From contig NC_092258.1 in assembly GCF_036320965.1 (NCBI RefSeq), forward strand, positions 1,398,001 to 1,462,000: DNA of 64,000 bases. The letters are read 5' to 3'. Origin of the DNA: Panulirus ornatus (Eukaryota; Arthropoda; Malacostraca; Decapoda; Palinuridae). This document shows, one piece after another, positions 50,601 through 56,444 of the stretch. Numbering within the stretch: the first letter of the stretch is position 1; every line of letters starts with the position of its first letter. The position numbers were made by a program, and so were the translations under genes. Under the pieces are notes generated by a model that had not been told where the DNA came from, ran no database searches, and worked only from the letters and a program-made list of their open reading frames with translations.

Positions 50601-53600
50601 TCAAACTCACCTCCCAATTGACTTGACCCTCAACCCTACTGTACCTAATAACCTTGCTCTTATTCACATTTACTCTTAACTTTCTTCTTCACACACTTTA
50701 CCAAACTCAGTCACCAGCTTCTGCAGTTTCACACATGAATCAGCCACCAGCGCTGTATCATCAGCGAACAACAACAGACTCACTTCCCAAGCTCTCTCAT
50801 CCCCAACAGACTTCATACTTGCCCCTCTTTCCAAAACTCTTGCATTTACCTCCCTAACAACCCCATCCATAAACAAATTAAACCACCATGGAGACATCAC
50901 ACACCCCTGCCGCAAACCTACATTCACTGAGAACCAATCACTTTCCTCTCTTCCTACACGTACACATGCCTTACATCCTCGATAAAAACTTTTCACTGCT
51001 TCTAACAACTTTCCTCCCACACCATATACTCTTAATACCTTCCACAGAGCATCTCTATCAACTCTATCATATGCCTTCTCCAGATCTATAAATGCTACAT
51101 ACAAATCCATTTGCTTTTCTAAGTATTTCTCACATACATTCTTCAAAGCAAACACCTGATCCACACATCCTCTACCACTTCTGAAACCACACTGCTCTTC
51201 CCCAATCTGATGCTCTGTACATGCCTTCACCCTCTCAATCAATACCCTCCCATATAATTTACCAGGAATACTCAACAAACTTATACCTCTGTAATTTGAG
51301 CACTCACTCTTATCCCCTTTGCCTTTGTACAATGGCACTATGCACGCATTCTGCCAATCCTCAGGCACCTCACCATGAGTCATACATACATTAAATAACC
51401 TTACCAACTAGTCAACAATACAGTCACCCCCTTTTTTAATAAATTCCACTGCAATACCATCCAAACCTGCTGCCTTGCCGGCTTTCATCTTCCGCAAAGC
51501 TTTCACTACCTCTTCTCTTGTTTACCAAATCATTTTCCCTAACCCTCTCACTTTGCACACCACCTCGACCAAAACACCCTATATCTGCCACTCTATCATC
51601 AAACACATTCAACAAACCTTCAAAGTACTCACTCCATCTCCTTCTCACATCACCACTACTTGTTATCACCTCCCCATTTGCGCCCTTCACTGAAGTTCCC
51701 ATTTGCTCCCTTGTCTTACGCACTTTATTTACCTCCTTCCAGAACATCTTTTTATTCTCCCTAAAATTTAATGATACTCTCTCACCCCAACTCTCATTTG
51801 CCCTTTTTTTCACCTCTTGCACCTTTCTCTTGACCTCCTGTCTCTTTTATACATCTCCCACTCAATTGCATTTTTTCCCCTGCAAAAATCGTCCAAATGC
51901 CTCTCTCTTCTCTTTCACTAATACTCTTACTTCTTCATCCCACCACTCACTACCCTTTCTAATCAACCCACCTCCCACTCTTCTCATGCCACAAGCATCT
52001 TTTGCGCAATCCATCACTGATTCCCTAAATACATCCCATTCCTCCCCCACTCCCCTTACTTCCATTGTTCTCACCTTTTTCCATTCTGTACTCAGTCTCT
52101 CCTGGTACTTTATGTTTTCATATATATTCACTGTTTCCCATGTAAGTGAGGTAGCATCAAGAACAGATGACTGAGCCAGAGGGTAAAATCCACACTTAGC
52201 CCCCTTCTCTGTTCCTTCTTTTGGAAAATTAAAACAAGAAGGGAAGATTTCCAGCCCCTTGTTTCCATCCCTTTAAGTTGCCTTCTATGGCATGCATAGA
52301 ATACTTGGCAAGTATTCTTTCTCCTCTTTCCCCAGGGATAAATTTTTTTTTATCATATTGTAATAATTATTGAATTCAGAAGTGCCCTCAGATGTTATGA
52401 ACAGCACGTAGACTTCCAGTTGGCTTTTGCTACTGTACCGTACAAGATATTATTGTGTGAAATTAGTTAATGACTTAGGATATTGAATCAGTACCTTACA
52501 AGATATTATTGGGTTAAATTAGTTAATGACATAGGAAGTTGAATGTGCATGTGGACAGCAGACTGGCTTTCAGATAGAAAATAGAGTGGCATTTAATAGT
52601 TGGCTAAGCGTGGAAAGCAGGGTGCCACAAGGCTCAATCGTAGGACCTATACTTTTCATTATTTGTATCATTGATCCAGAGACAGGACTCACTTGTAGCA
52701 TTGTAAACTTTACCAGAGATGAAATTGGGAAATAAGGCCCAAACAAAGGAAGTTTTCTAAATGATTCAAAATAATTTAGAAAACTTGGTTCAGTGGTAAG
52801 AGGCATGGCAAATGAATCTCATTGTAAACATATGCAAAGACCTGCACTTTGACCATAAAACTACAGTACCTTTACTAAACAAGAACACTATAAAATGTTT
52901 GGTAAGTCATTATTGGAAGTTGAGCAAAAATAAAAAATTCCTTGGAATGATAATCAGTAATGACTTGGGGTATGCAAAGCAATGATTGGTATATTGATTA
53001 ACAAATATTTTTGAATTGTGTTGCAAGTAATTGCCTTTAAATAGAAGTTTTCTATTCTGTTGAATATTTTAAATGTATTGGATGAATCTGCAGCATCCTG
53101 TGATTTTTTTCTCCTCAGCGATCTAGAACAACTAATTCAACACCAGGCATGAATTCTTGTTTATCAAAACGACTATCTTACACATCTGACATCTTTTTTT
53201 AATCAATCAACCCTTCCTGTATCAATGCATTATTTGTTTCATTTAAGTTCATCCAATGTCTTTTTGTCCTTTTCACTGGGGCATATTTGATACCCATCCC
53301 ATCTTGAAATGCCAGATTTGGCAGTATGGGAGGGCTGAAGGGTTTCCCTTGTGTAGCTTTTACATGGATTTTGGGATCAGTATTGATTTTCCATCTGTAA
53401 TCTTGGCTAGGATGAAATCTTATGTTCCTCCATCTTGGCTGGGATGAAGTCCTGAGTTCCTCCTTGAACTAAATCTTTATCCCCCTAATCCTGGTCCAAT
53501 TGCTTTATATCCCCCTAATCCAGGTCCAATTGCTTTATATTTGTTTGAAATGATTGCAAAGCACCCGTAAAAAAAGAAAATAGATCTTATATGTAAATGT

Positions 53601-55812
53601 TAAATAGGAATAGATCATGCCTTACAAACCTGCTGTGATTTATCTTTTTCTATTAACATACAGGGACTTTGGTAGAATATTTCATTTGTCGAGACTTTCT
53701 GAAGGGTTTTGTATAGCCCTAAATGAAATGTGCAAAACCAAGTCATGTGGTATTGGTACTCATTTTGGGATCTGGGAGACATACTAACAAACTGAAAAGA
53801 GTCTGTGGTTTTAAATGGTACAAAACTGAAAAGAGTCTGTGGTTTTAAATGGTACAAAATCTGAGTTGTCACATGTAACTGGTGTGGTTACCACAAGGTT
53901 CAGCTCTCTTCTTTATAGTATGTTTAATGAATATATAAGGTTTAGTAAACAATATCTAATTTTTCTTGTCACAAAATTAAACTGATGCTTGTCATCTTGC
54001 AGCTTGTTTGTTACTTCTCTCTATACCTCTGATGTCTACTCCCTCTAGGAACTACCAGCAAAAAGGTGGCCATGGCAAGTCTCCACTTATCCTTGTTCTT
54101 ACATGCCTCCTTTGCTTACACCATTCCATGCATTCTTCCAGTATTTCTTTCCTGTCACACACCAACCCTTTTAATCATTGTCTCATACCCAAACCACCTC
54201 AAAGTATTATGTTTTCAACCACTCTACCACTTCACAATTCATTCCCTTTGCATTCTCTGCCATACCAACTCGCTTATACATTCCTTCATTTCTTTTAATA
54301 TTCTTTGCATGGAATAGTGTTTCCATGTTTATTATTCTTTGCATGGAATAGTGTTTCCATGTGCTTGTCAGGCAGTGTGGGCATTAGGTGTGTTAGTCAT
54401 TGAATTTCATTAGCAGGTTTTAACAGCCTTTCTTTTTTTCCATTTCATGTCAGTTGCAAACTACAGGTATTCATTCTTTTGCAATATTTTTCTTCCATTT
54501 TTTATTATATAGGAATATTTTTGTGGAACACTTTGACAAGTTTTGAGCACTGTTATCCCTCCCTTAGCTTTTTTGAGATGAAAGTTTGTAAGTACAGAAA
54601 TCAGTTATCAAAATATTCTAGAAACTGTTCATTAGAGTATTTTAATAAAAATTCCACATATGTGTAGCTATACACTGTATCTCAGGTTATGCCTAAACTT
54701 CAAACATTTTGCAGCTCGGCGAGGAATGGCAACCATCCAGGGAGGCGGTTCCCACAAATACACTTCGGTTTCTGAGAGAGTCTATGGAAAAGGTATCATG
54801 CTTGGACCGTTCTTCAACACAGCTGCGTCTAACGGTATACCAGACCGTCCATTCTGACTTGGTCAAGCTTGCAGATATTGACCCAGCACTTTCACCAGCT
54901 GCCCATTTTGCTGCCTTGTACACACAGTGTATGTTACTATTTAGCAAGATACTCTCAACAAGAAATTGGCTAACTCCCTCCTCACTTTCCATGCAGCAGA
55001 GTGGAGCCCTTAAAAGTAATGTTGATCAACTTTTAAAGAATACCTTTCGACTGCGCCATGCTTTTACAAACTTAAGTCCAGCAGAAGAGGCCAGCATCAG
55101 AAATCTTCGTGTTCGTACTTTGGCCCTTCAGTTAGTATATGTGGTACATGGTTCTACTGGCTCAGCTTTGGGTCTGTGTGATAATTTCTTAGAACACACT
55201 GAAGCCCTTCACAGATATCTAACTGATGAAAAACTGAGTGCCGATTCTTTCCTGGAAGCAGTATTTGAAGAGTTAAGCCAGTTGGAAGAGCCTCGTCCAG
55301 GGGCAGTTGCTCGCATTCTACAACCACTCTTGCTTACCCATCCAGTTCCTGCTCTAGCCCCTGTAATTAACCCAGCACAAGTTCGCATGTGCTTAGCAGA
55401 AATTATTGAACCCCAGCCAGATAGTGAAGCAATTCATAAACTAAGTGCAGGTTTAGTGGTTGGGGTACCTCTTGATGCTGAAATATCTCACATCCCAGAC
55501 CCATCTACATTGCGTATACGTGTGGCTTACCCAGATCACTCTACTCATCTTGTTGTTCCACCGAAAAGCCATCTTCGTTTGGTAGCTCCTGGCACATATA
55601 GGCTTCTGACAACAGTGCTAGTCTCTGCACAAGTTTCATGGTCTGAAGCTTGTCAGGTGGGTTTATCTTTAGTTTTGGACCTCAGTGATCAAGAAGTTCT
55701 GGCTGCCCGGAGACATTCTGTTGTGAAAGCTGATGATTCAGCTACTATTATACAACTTGTGAAACCAGTTAAGGTTCTTGTATGGCCTAAAACCATTAGA
55801 AAAGGTATTTAG
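16523..55812 (+). CDS. INTS4: Integrator complex subunit 4 (whole gene, 13 coding exons)
   Basis: Exons: 16523-16576, 22513-22665, 23797-23943, 27398-27574, 28782-28916, 31515-31628, 35202-35420, 39062-39236, 40574-40707, 42272-42466, 47154-47300, 49011-49133, 54715-55812. They sum to 2871 nt (956 residues plus stop) with no internal stop. The product starts [13 protein letters not shown], like the vertebrate protein. Residues to about 590 are HEAT-type helical repeats; diagnostic blocks are [53 protein letters not shown] and RHYAYLRD. The C-terminal part ends in a beta-rich region with [10 protein letters not shown] and the terminal KPVKV block. From family knowledge, INTS4 holds INTS9-INTS11 in the Integrator cleavage module, which cuts snRNA 3' ends and nascent RNA at promoter-proximal polymerase. 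Splice sites are all GT-AG; introns run 1.1-5.9 kb and are full of transposons. Confidence 0.95.
16577..17784 (+). other. INTS4 intron 1, proximal part
   Basis: AT-rich, no element or frame recognised before the LINE A tail at 17785. Confidence 0.5.
17785..18547 (-). mobile_element. LINE A copy 1, 5'-truncated
   Basis: A T-run (17785-17810) on plus is the A-tail of a minus-strand element. Next come the short 3' UTR (cgctgtctcccgcgtttgcg) and the RT C-terminal region, open at 17995-18528 (177 codons: [49 protein letters not shown]). It breaks off near 18547 before reaching the catalytic box. Confidence 0.85.
18550..18691 (-). repeat. Module A (LINE A 3'-end repeat)
   Basis: The core gctttgtcgctgtc through cgcaaatatacatacc is the LINE A 3' UTR without coding sequence. 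It abuts copy 1 on one side and an (AT)n array on the other. Confidence 0.75.
18692..18760. repeat. (AT)n microsatellite
   Basis: About 68 bp of pure TA dinucleotide between two LINE-derived modules. Confidence 0.95.
18761..18997 (-). repeat. Module B (composite SINE-like repeat)
   Basis: Plus-strand text runs from ttcgccatttcccac through gaacagaggactggg to cctatcccca. Read on minus it begins with LINE A 5' leader sequence (as in the endonuclease copy at 40795 onward) and ends in a LINE A-like tail (gctacctcgctaatg-type), with no coding region between. Confidence 0.75.
19000..20731 (-). mobile_element. LINE A copy 2, long 3' UTR form, frame-broken RT
   Basis: Minus strand. The 3' UTR is about 250 bp longer than in copy 1 (extra block 19200-19400, gaggtagcgctaggaaaaga and neighbours). 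The RT frame is split into 20405-20614, 19752-20495 and 19419-19718, with [29 protein letters not shown] and [12 protein letters not shown] (catalytic Asp pair present). Frameshifts near 20430 and 19745 make it inactive. Its 5' end stops at an (AT)n array. Confidence 0.85.
20732..20780. repeat. (AT)n microsatellite
   Basis: About 49 bp of TA repeat exactly between the 5' end of LINE A copy 2 and the A-tail of copy 3. Confidence 0.95.
20781..22290 (-). mobile_element. LINE A copy 3, with an in-frame internal deletion
   Basis: Minus strand; T-run 20781-20790 is the A-tail, short 3' UTR. Frames 21885-22373 ([39 protein letters not shown]), 21549-21872 and 20976-21545. In the last frame SLNGEKL is followed at once by DRVVRRRMD: about 72 codons, from [10 protein letters not shown] to the GCEAWAM block, are missing without loss of frame. 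Homology ends near 22290. Confidence 0.85.
22513..22665 (+). CDS. INTS4: INTS4 exon 2 (residues 19-69)
   Basis: Acceptor cttttatatag, donor TCA|GTAAGT, phase 0 at both ends. Encodes [18 protein letters not shown] through [11 protein letters not shown], the basic N-terminal linker and the first helices before the HEAT array. Confidence 0.92.
22725..23585 (+). mobile_element. LINE B fragment (RT catalytic box to 3' end), decayed
   Basis: Plus strand: [17 protein letters not shown] at about 22730-22780, then [14 protein letters not shown], a frame at 23227-23451 ([28 protein letters not shown]) and the tail CCGYPLMGV, then a tetranucleotide-like end (gatataggtagagataaata). Stops interrupt it. 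It is a different family from LINE A: different C-terminus and 3' end. It lies in INTS4 intron 2. Confidence 0.75.
23590..23760 (+). repeat. SINE B-like 3' fragment
   Basis: The sequence ggcactaaaggataagaag through tcatcagagatatagatag matches, inverted, the end of the repeats at 6330-6845 and 37305-37780, and ends in GATA-type repeats. Confidence 0.6.
23797..23943 (+). CDS. INTS4: INTS4 exon 3 (residues 70-118)
   Basis: Acceptor tctctaatag, donor CAG|GTCTTA (weak), phase 0 both ends. Encodes [20 protein letters not shown] through ITTHAHAQ, the first HEAT-type helices. Confidence 0.88.
24097..24856. repeat. Long imperfect palindrome (foldback)
   Basis: Left arm tggaaaacaggatgg (24097) mirrors ccatcctgttttcca (24842-24856). 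The pairing continues inward: ggttagaactgag / ctcagctctaacc, cttaggcccttgtgcag / ctgcatgagggcctaag, and meets near 24485. Arms are about 380 bp with mismatches. It sits inside the Tigger-like element. Confidence 0.85.
24958..26548 (+). mobile_element. LINE A copy 4, plus strand, with target-site duplication
   Basis: 5'-truncated LINE A in the sense direction of INTS4: [20 protein letters not shown] at about 24970, [13 protein letters not shown] (25316-25624 frame), RPNWR. to 26100, then the long 3' UTR ending gcgggagacagtgacaaagc. It splits the Tigger-like element. The 9-mer atacacctt occurs at 24949-24957 and 26549-26557, so it looks like a target-site duplication. Stops and frameshifts inactivate it. 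Confidence 0.85.
27398..27574 (+). CDS. INTS4: INTS4 exon 4 (residues 119-177)
   Basis: Acceptor gatttttttcag, donor AAG|GTTTGT, phase 0. Encodes [18 protein letters not shown] through SGTSFIIK, one HEAT repeat pair ([14 protein letters not shown]). Confidence 0.93.
27665..27940 (-). mobile_element. Ty3/gypsy-like RT scrap
   Basis: Minus strand reads [11 protein letters not shown] then [15 protein letters not shown], the layout of the 'VDDILVYG..HD..L..VL.R' part of LTR-retrotransposon RT, followed by [14 protein letters not shown], like 'DP.KV.AI..MP'. Short and stop-ridden; no LTRs seen. Confidence 0.5.
28070..28720 (-). mobile_element. LINE C endonuclease-domain remnant
   Basis: Minus strand: [28 protein letters not shown] (the VYRPP block), a decayed GDFN region (FNIPISKLE) and [19 protein letters not shown], the normal order in an AP-type endonuclease of CR1/Jockey LINEs. 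Stops throughout. In INTS4 intron 4. Confidence 0.65.
28782..28916 (+). CDS. INTS4: INTS4 exon 5 (residues 178-222)
   Basis: Acceptor ggctttttag, donor CTT|GTAAGT, phase 0. Encodes [18 protein letters not shown] through [11 protein letters not shown], aligning with the vertebrate block that ends in 'RVRTAAIKAM'. Confidence 0.93.
28917..30039 (+). other. INTS4 intron 5, proximal part with short tandem duplications
   Basis: No mobile element identified. Two direct duplications stand out: cccaaaccttcagtaatttg and following (29377-29440) and a block starting attagacaggttgtgcattg (about 29731 and 29788). Confidence 0.6.
30040..30985. mobile_element. LINE A copy 5, head-to-head inverted halves
   Basis: 30040-30525 is LINE A on plus ([43 protein letters not shown], ending VREVNV). 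From 30526 the strand switches: 30985 to 30526 is LINE A on minus, starting just after the same point ([25 protein letters not shown]) and ending [10 protein letters not shown]. The two parts are consecutive in the LINE but inverted to each other. No 3' UTR or A-tail follows. Confidence 0.75.
31515..31628 (+). CDS. INTS4: INTS4 exon 6 (residues 223-260)
   Basis: Acceptor tatatctgatag, donor AAG|GTAGGT, phase 0. Encodes [18 protein letters not shown] through [11 protein letters not shown], aligning with 'ACKLLSDDYEQVRSAAVQLI' of the vertebrate protein. Confidence 0.93.
31640..33730 (+). mobile_element. LINE A copy 6, long but heavily decayed
   Basis: Plus strand, sense to INTS4. The EN-RT linker (agaaaatgttttggaaagagg near 31861), RT pieces (a gtagaggatgtgtagacca block near 32500, a [11 protein letters not shown] block near 32995) and the tail (tggttctaccttgctaaagc, 33680-33720) are in the normal order, with many indels. 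One of the oldest LINE A insertions here. Confidence 0.7.
33790..34090 (-). mobile_element. LINE A 3'-end fragment, diverged
   Basis: Plus text gtttagg..tgcctcatttgc through ccattttcagtgtcctggttcag to attgtattctttgcact is the antisense LINE A 3' UTR and last codons, well diverged and of the long-UTR type. Confidence 0.6.
34461..34712. repeat. Direct tandem duplication, about 127 bp
   Basis: agattttgattgtgtt..cttgaat..actctta occurs at 34461 and again at 34589, each followed by aaaacctcacca and by ttaggaaa(c/t)ctttcttact. The copies differ at several positions. Confidence 0.8.
35202..35420 (+). CDS. INTS4: INTS4 exon 7 (residues 261-333)
   Basis: Acceptor ccattgcatag, donor AGG|GTAAGT, phase 0. 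Encodes [35 protein letters not shown] and [13 protein letters not shown], one of the best conserved stretches of INTS4. A 35-bp duplication (35089-35158) lies just before the acceptor. Confidence 0.95.
35586..37063 (-). mobile_element. LINE A copy 7, minus strand
   Basis: T-run 35586-35618 is the A-tail; short 3' UTR. RT frames 36783-37046, 36279-36704 ([17 protein letters not shown]) and 35803-36282 (to DVVYRG), with frameshifts between. 5' end near 37063. In INTS4 intron 7, antisense to the gene. Confidence 0.85.
37305..37780 (-). repeat. SINE-like interspersed repeat (SINE B), copy 2
   Basis: Matches 6330-6845 over its full length (ttttgccagaaggcagggct, tgaagaatgagctg.gtgagt, ccat.agtccatgtg). 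A LINE-like tail (ttgttcactgtttcccattg, 37210-37240) lies just downstream in the minus sense. Confidence 0.65.
37781..39061 (+). other. INTS4 intron 7, distal part
   Basis: No gene or known element. About 100 bp is duplicated in tandem (gaagatatatagtacta near 38265 and aaagatatatagtacag near 38357, each followed by cagtaggatgcct). Confidence 0.55.
39062..39236 (+). CDS. INTS4: INTS4 exon 8 (residues 334-392)
   Basis: Acceptor ttgactttttag, donor TTGG|GTAAGA; the only phase-1 junction of the gene. Encodes [31 protein letters not shown] and [14 protein letters not shown], the signature block shared with vertebrate INTS4. Confidence 0.95.
39650..39815 (-). mobile_element. LINE A 3' fragment with internal deletion
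   Basis: Plus text cttgttcactgtctcccgca..gcaagatagcatcaagaac (tail type), then cttctcatgcaacatcatta..ctactgc..catgctcatctttgc, which is the antisense RT segment around VVPTMLYG. The 3' UTR proper is missing between them. Confidence 0.5.
40574..40707 (+). CDS. INTS4: INTS4 exon 9 (residues 393-436)
   Basis: Acceptor ttcattttgcag; donor CAG|GTATGA. Completes the split Glu codon from exon 8 ([17 protein letters not shown]) and ends [19 protein letters not shown], a near-invariant HEAT helix pair. Confidence 0.95.
40795..42190 (+). mobile_element. LINE A copy 8: 5' leader, endonuclease and linker
   Basis: The only copy here that keeps the 5' half. The leader (gaatacttcctacgtattcc, about 40812) equals the start of module B. 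Endonuclease follows: [15 protein letters not shown] near 41040-41090, [24 protein letters not shown] (41455-41490) and a C-terminal [16 protein letters not shown] linker near 42030. Frames 41460-41687 and 41706-42107 are open but shifted; there is no RT. Catalytic-type residues of an AP endonuclease (N-E-T, G-D-L-N) are visible. In INTS4 intron 9. Confidence 0.8.
41201..41376. repeat. 88-bp direct tandem duplication inside LINE A copy 8
   Basis: aaagaagtaaattttagatt begins at 41201 and again at 41289; the two 88-bp units are nearly identical. 88 is not a multiple of 3, so it breaks the endonuclease frame. Confidence 0.9.
42272..42466 (+). CDS. INTS4: INTS4 exon 10 (residues 437-501)
   Basis: Acceptor ttgcccatacag, donor CAG|GTCAGT, phase 0. 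Encodes [35 protein letters not shown] and [11 protein letters not shown], aligning with the 'ITLREDQL..VLEDSSRDIREALHELL' region of vertebrate INTS4. Confidence 0.95.
42555..42790 (+). mobile_element. LINE C 3'-end fragment
   Basis: The plus strand reads [15 protein letters not shown] then PGCSGYL, the usual last coding block of CR1/Jockey LINEs, with the 3' end running into the next element at about 42817. Confidence 0.65.
42817..45025 (+). pseudogene. Decayed DNA-transposon-like element with a broken multicopy-family ORF
   Basis: Ends are inverted: ACTGGTCAACAAAGATTTTG (42817 on) and AAATTTTGACCAGT (to 45025). Inside, interrupted plus-strand frames read [103 protein letters not shown] and [14 protein letters not shown] recall this motif order as a large uncharacterised family that is multicopy in arthropods and absent as a single-copy gene. 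The WREP, FIDSSK and Cys pairs are intact by eye; about a dozen stops and frameshifts inactivate it. Function unknown. In INTS4 intron 10, sense direction. Confidence 0.65.
45026..45974 (+). other. INTS4 intron 10, unassigned part
   Basis: AT-rich, no element recognised; a frame at 45382-45594 has no recognisable motif. Confidence 0.45.
45975..46830 (+). mobile_element. LINE A copy 9, 5'-truncated, decayed
   Basis: Plus strand. Starts after the FADD box ([20 protein letters not shown]), frame 45983-46312 ([19 protein letters not shown]), then broken to [15 protein letters not shown] and the beginning of the 3' UTR near 46750. No A-tail. Confidence 0.8.
47154..47300 (+). CDS. INTS4: INTS4 exon 11 (residues 502-550)
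   Basis: Acceptor ctttatttttcag, donor AAG|GTGAGA, phase 0. Encodes [36 protein letters not shown] and DGEYICK, matching the vertebrate 'DRDSIWKCLKFLGSRHP..LVPELLSTHPFFD' region. Confidence 0.95.
47490..48250 (-). mobile_element. LINE C RT C-terminal remnant
   Basis: Minus strand frame 47516-47803 reads [17 protein letters not shown] and [18 protein letters not shown], the standard end of CR1/Jockey RTs ('FFSNRVV..WN.LP'). Higher coordinates carry broken upstream RT. In INTS4 intron 11. Confidence 0.6.
48251..49010 (+). other. INTS4 intron 11, distal part
   Basis: No gene or element boundary recognised; 48244-48450 on minus is open but may belong to the adjacent LINE remnant. Confidence 0.45.
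49011..49133 (+). CDS. INTS4: INTS4 exon 12 (residues 551-591)
   Basis: Acceptor gcttttcacag, donor AAG|GTGAGA, phase 0. Encodes [37 protein letters not shown], matching '[27 protein letters not shown]' in vertebrates. Confidence 0.95.
49623..49743 (-). repeat. Module B, partial
   Basis: tatactattcgccatttccc through gaacagaggactggacctt to ttttggaaaattaaaaaa. It stops at the internal A-run, before the leader half. Confidence 0.7.
49790..52110 (-). mobile_element. LINE A copy 10, longest RT copy in INTS4
   Basis: T-run 49792-49810 is the A-tail; short 3' UTR. Minus-strand frames in order: linker 51862-52131 ([30 protein letters not shown]), 51436-51822 ([20 protein letters not shown]), RT 50676-51407 ([14 protein letters not shown] to [15 protein letters not shown]) and 49999-50667 (to DVVYRG). 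A frameshift in the KVCEE run (about 50670-50690) and others in the linker break it. The endonuclease is absent. In INTS4 intron 12, antisense. Confidence 0.87.
52111..52350 (-). repeat. Module B copy at the 5' end of LINE A copy 10
   Basis: ttcactgtttcccatgtaag through gaacagatgactgag to gaatacttggcaagtattct..tttccccaggga, more diverged than the other copies. Confidence 0.65.
52380..52990 (+). mobile_element. LINE C RT fragment
   Basis: The plus strand carries [38 protein letters not shown] (the G-V-P-Q-G-S box, here RVPQGS) and [11 protein letters not shown] (decayed FADDTK). Stops and frameshifts; RT core of a CR1-type LINE. Confidence 0.7.
53590..53930 (+). mobile_element. LINE C RT fragment, second piece
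   Basis: Plus strand: NRSCLTNLL (from 53610), DFLKGFV (the DF.KAFD block), [12 protein letters not shown] and [11 protein letters not shown], i.e. the RT core from motif 1 to just before the FADD box. A 38-bp tandem duplication (ctgaaaagagtctgtggttt) at 53787-53865 lies inside. Confidence 0.55.
54005..54310 (-). mobile_element. LINE B 3'-end fragment
   Basis: Inverted relative to 23217-23585: tctctatacctctgatgtct..tccctctaggaact and then the antisense of the frame with [10 protein letters not shown] (ccaaaccacctcaaagtatt). Followed by a short direct repeat (attctttgcatggaatagtg twice, 54300-54360). Confidence 0.65.
54715..55812 (+). CDS. INTS4: INTS4 exon 13, C-terminal third (residues 592-956)
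   Basis: Acceptor aacattttgcag; 1098 bp ending in TAG at 55810-55812. Encodes [73 protein letters not shown]-type block ([13 protein letters not shown]), [30 protein letters not shown] and the final [17 protein letters not shown]. These match the alpha-helical and beta-sandwich C-terminal part that in Integrator structures packs against the INTS9-INTS11 dimer. At 1098 bp it is five times longer than any other exon of the gene. Confidence 0.96.
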   Translation, partial: LGEEWQPSREAVPTNTLRFLRESMEKVSCLDRSSTQLRLTVYQTVHSDLVKLADIDPALSPAAHFAALYTQCMLLFSKILSTRNWLTPSSLSMQQSGALKSNVDQLLKNTFRLRHAFTNLSPAEEASIRNLRVRTLALQLVYVVHGSTGSALGLCDNFLEHTEALHRYLTDEKLSADSFLEAVFEELSQLEEPRPGAVARILQPLLLTHPVPALAPVINPAQVRMCLAEIIEPQPDSEAIHKLSAGLVVGVPLDAEISHIPDPSTLRIRVAYPDHSTHLVVPPKSHLRLVAPGTYRLLTTVLVSAQVSWSEACQVGLSLVLDLSDQEVLAARRHSVVKADDSATIIQLVKPVKVLVWPKTIRKGI

Positions 55813-56174
55813 AGTTTAGACAATTACTTTTATATAAAAATATTCATCTCATAGCTCTTGGCAATATCATCATATTGCATCATCATATTTGTTGCACAGT
55901 GCAATAAATAAATACATCTTATATACTGTTTTATCACCCAGTCTGATATTACTTTAATCCATTACCTTTTATGTGTCATTCAGAAAATGATCTGAAGGAC
56001 AAACACAATAAATTACATTTTTATGTTTCAATCATGCTTTGTAATTAAACATACTTATTTATGCTAACTAGACACAAAAATAAATAATTTTTGCTGGATC
56101 TCCAGGGTTCATATGATCATTGACAACTGAATTTTATTAAATTCATAATTTAAAGCAAGTATGAATATGTACAT
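55813..56174 (+). other. INTS4 3' UTR and flank
   Basis: AT-rich sequence following the stop, with a poly(A) signal at 55903; no further gene. Confidence 0.6.
55903..55908 (+). terminator. INTS4: Candidate INTS4 polyadenylation signal
   Basis: AATAAA (in gcaataaataaata) 91 bp after the stop codon, followed by T-rich sequence. A second AATAAA lies near 56007. Confidence 0.6.
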
Positions 56175-56440
56175 GTGTATATATGTTTATGTCTGTGCAT
56201 GTGTAATGCACCAAAACCATAACTCCCTATCCACATCCAGGCTCCACAGACCTTTTCATGGTTTAACCCAGATGCTTCAGTCCACTGACAGCACGTCGAC
56301 CCTGGTATACAGTATTTTTATTTCATTTTATTGTATTATAGGTAATCGTTGTTTCTCACGTCAGCGAGGTAGCACCAGGAAACAGACAAAGATTGGCCCA
56401 TCCACTCATATACACACACATATATTTATTTTGTTTTTAT
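56175..56440 (-). mobile_element. LINE A 3'-end fragment
   Basis: Text like the LINE A long 3' UTR (aatgcaccaaaaccataact, cacagaccttttcatggttt) ends at gacagcacgtcgaccctggt, then atac, followed by another tail-type piece (tttctcacgtcagcgaggta, 56350-56400). Confidence 0.6.
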
Positions 56441-56444
56441 TTAT

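Noticed and set aside
54693..54992. Minus-strand 99-codon frame opposite INTS4 exon 13
   Set aside because: Overlaps conserved INTS4 coding sequence on the other strand and has no recognisable motif.
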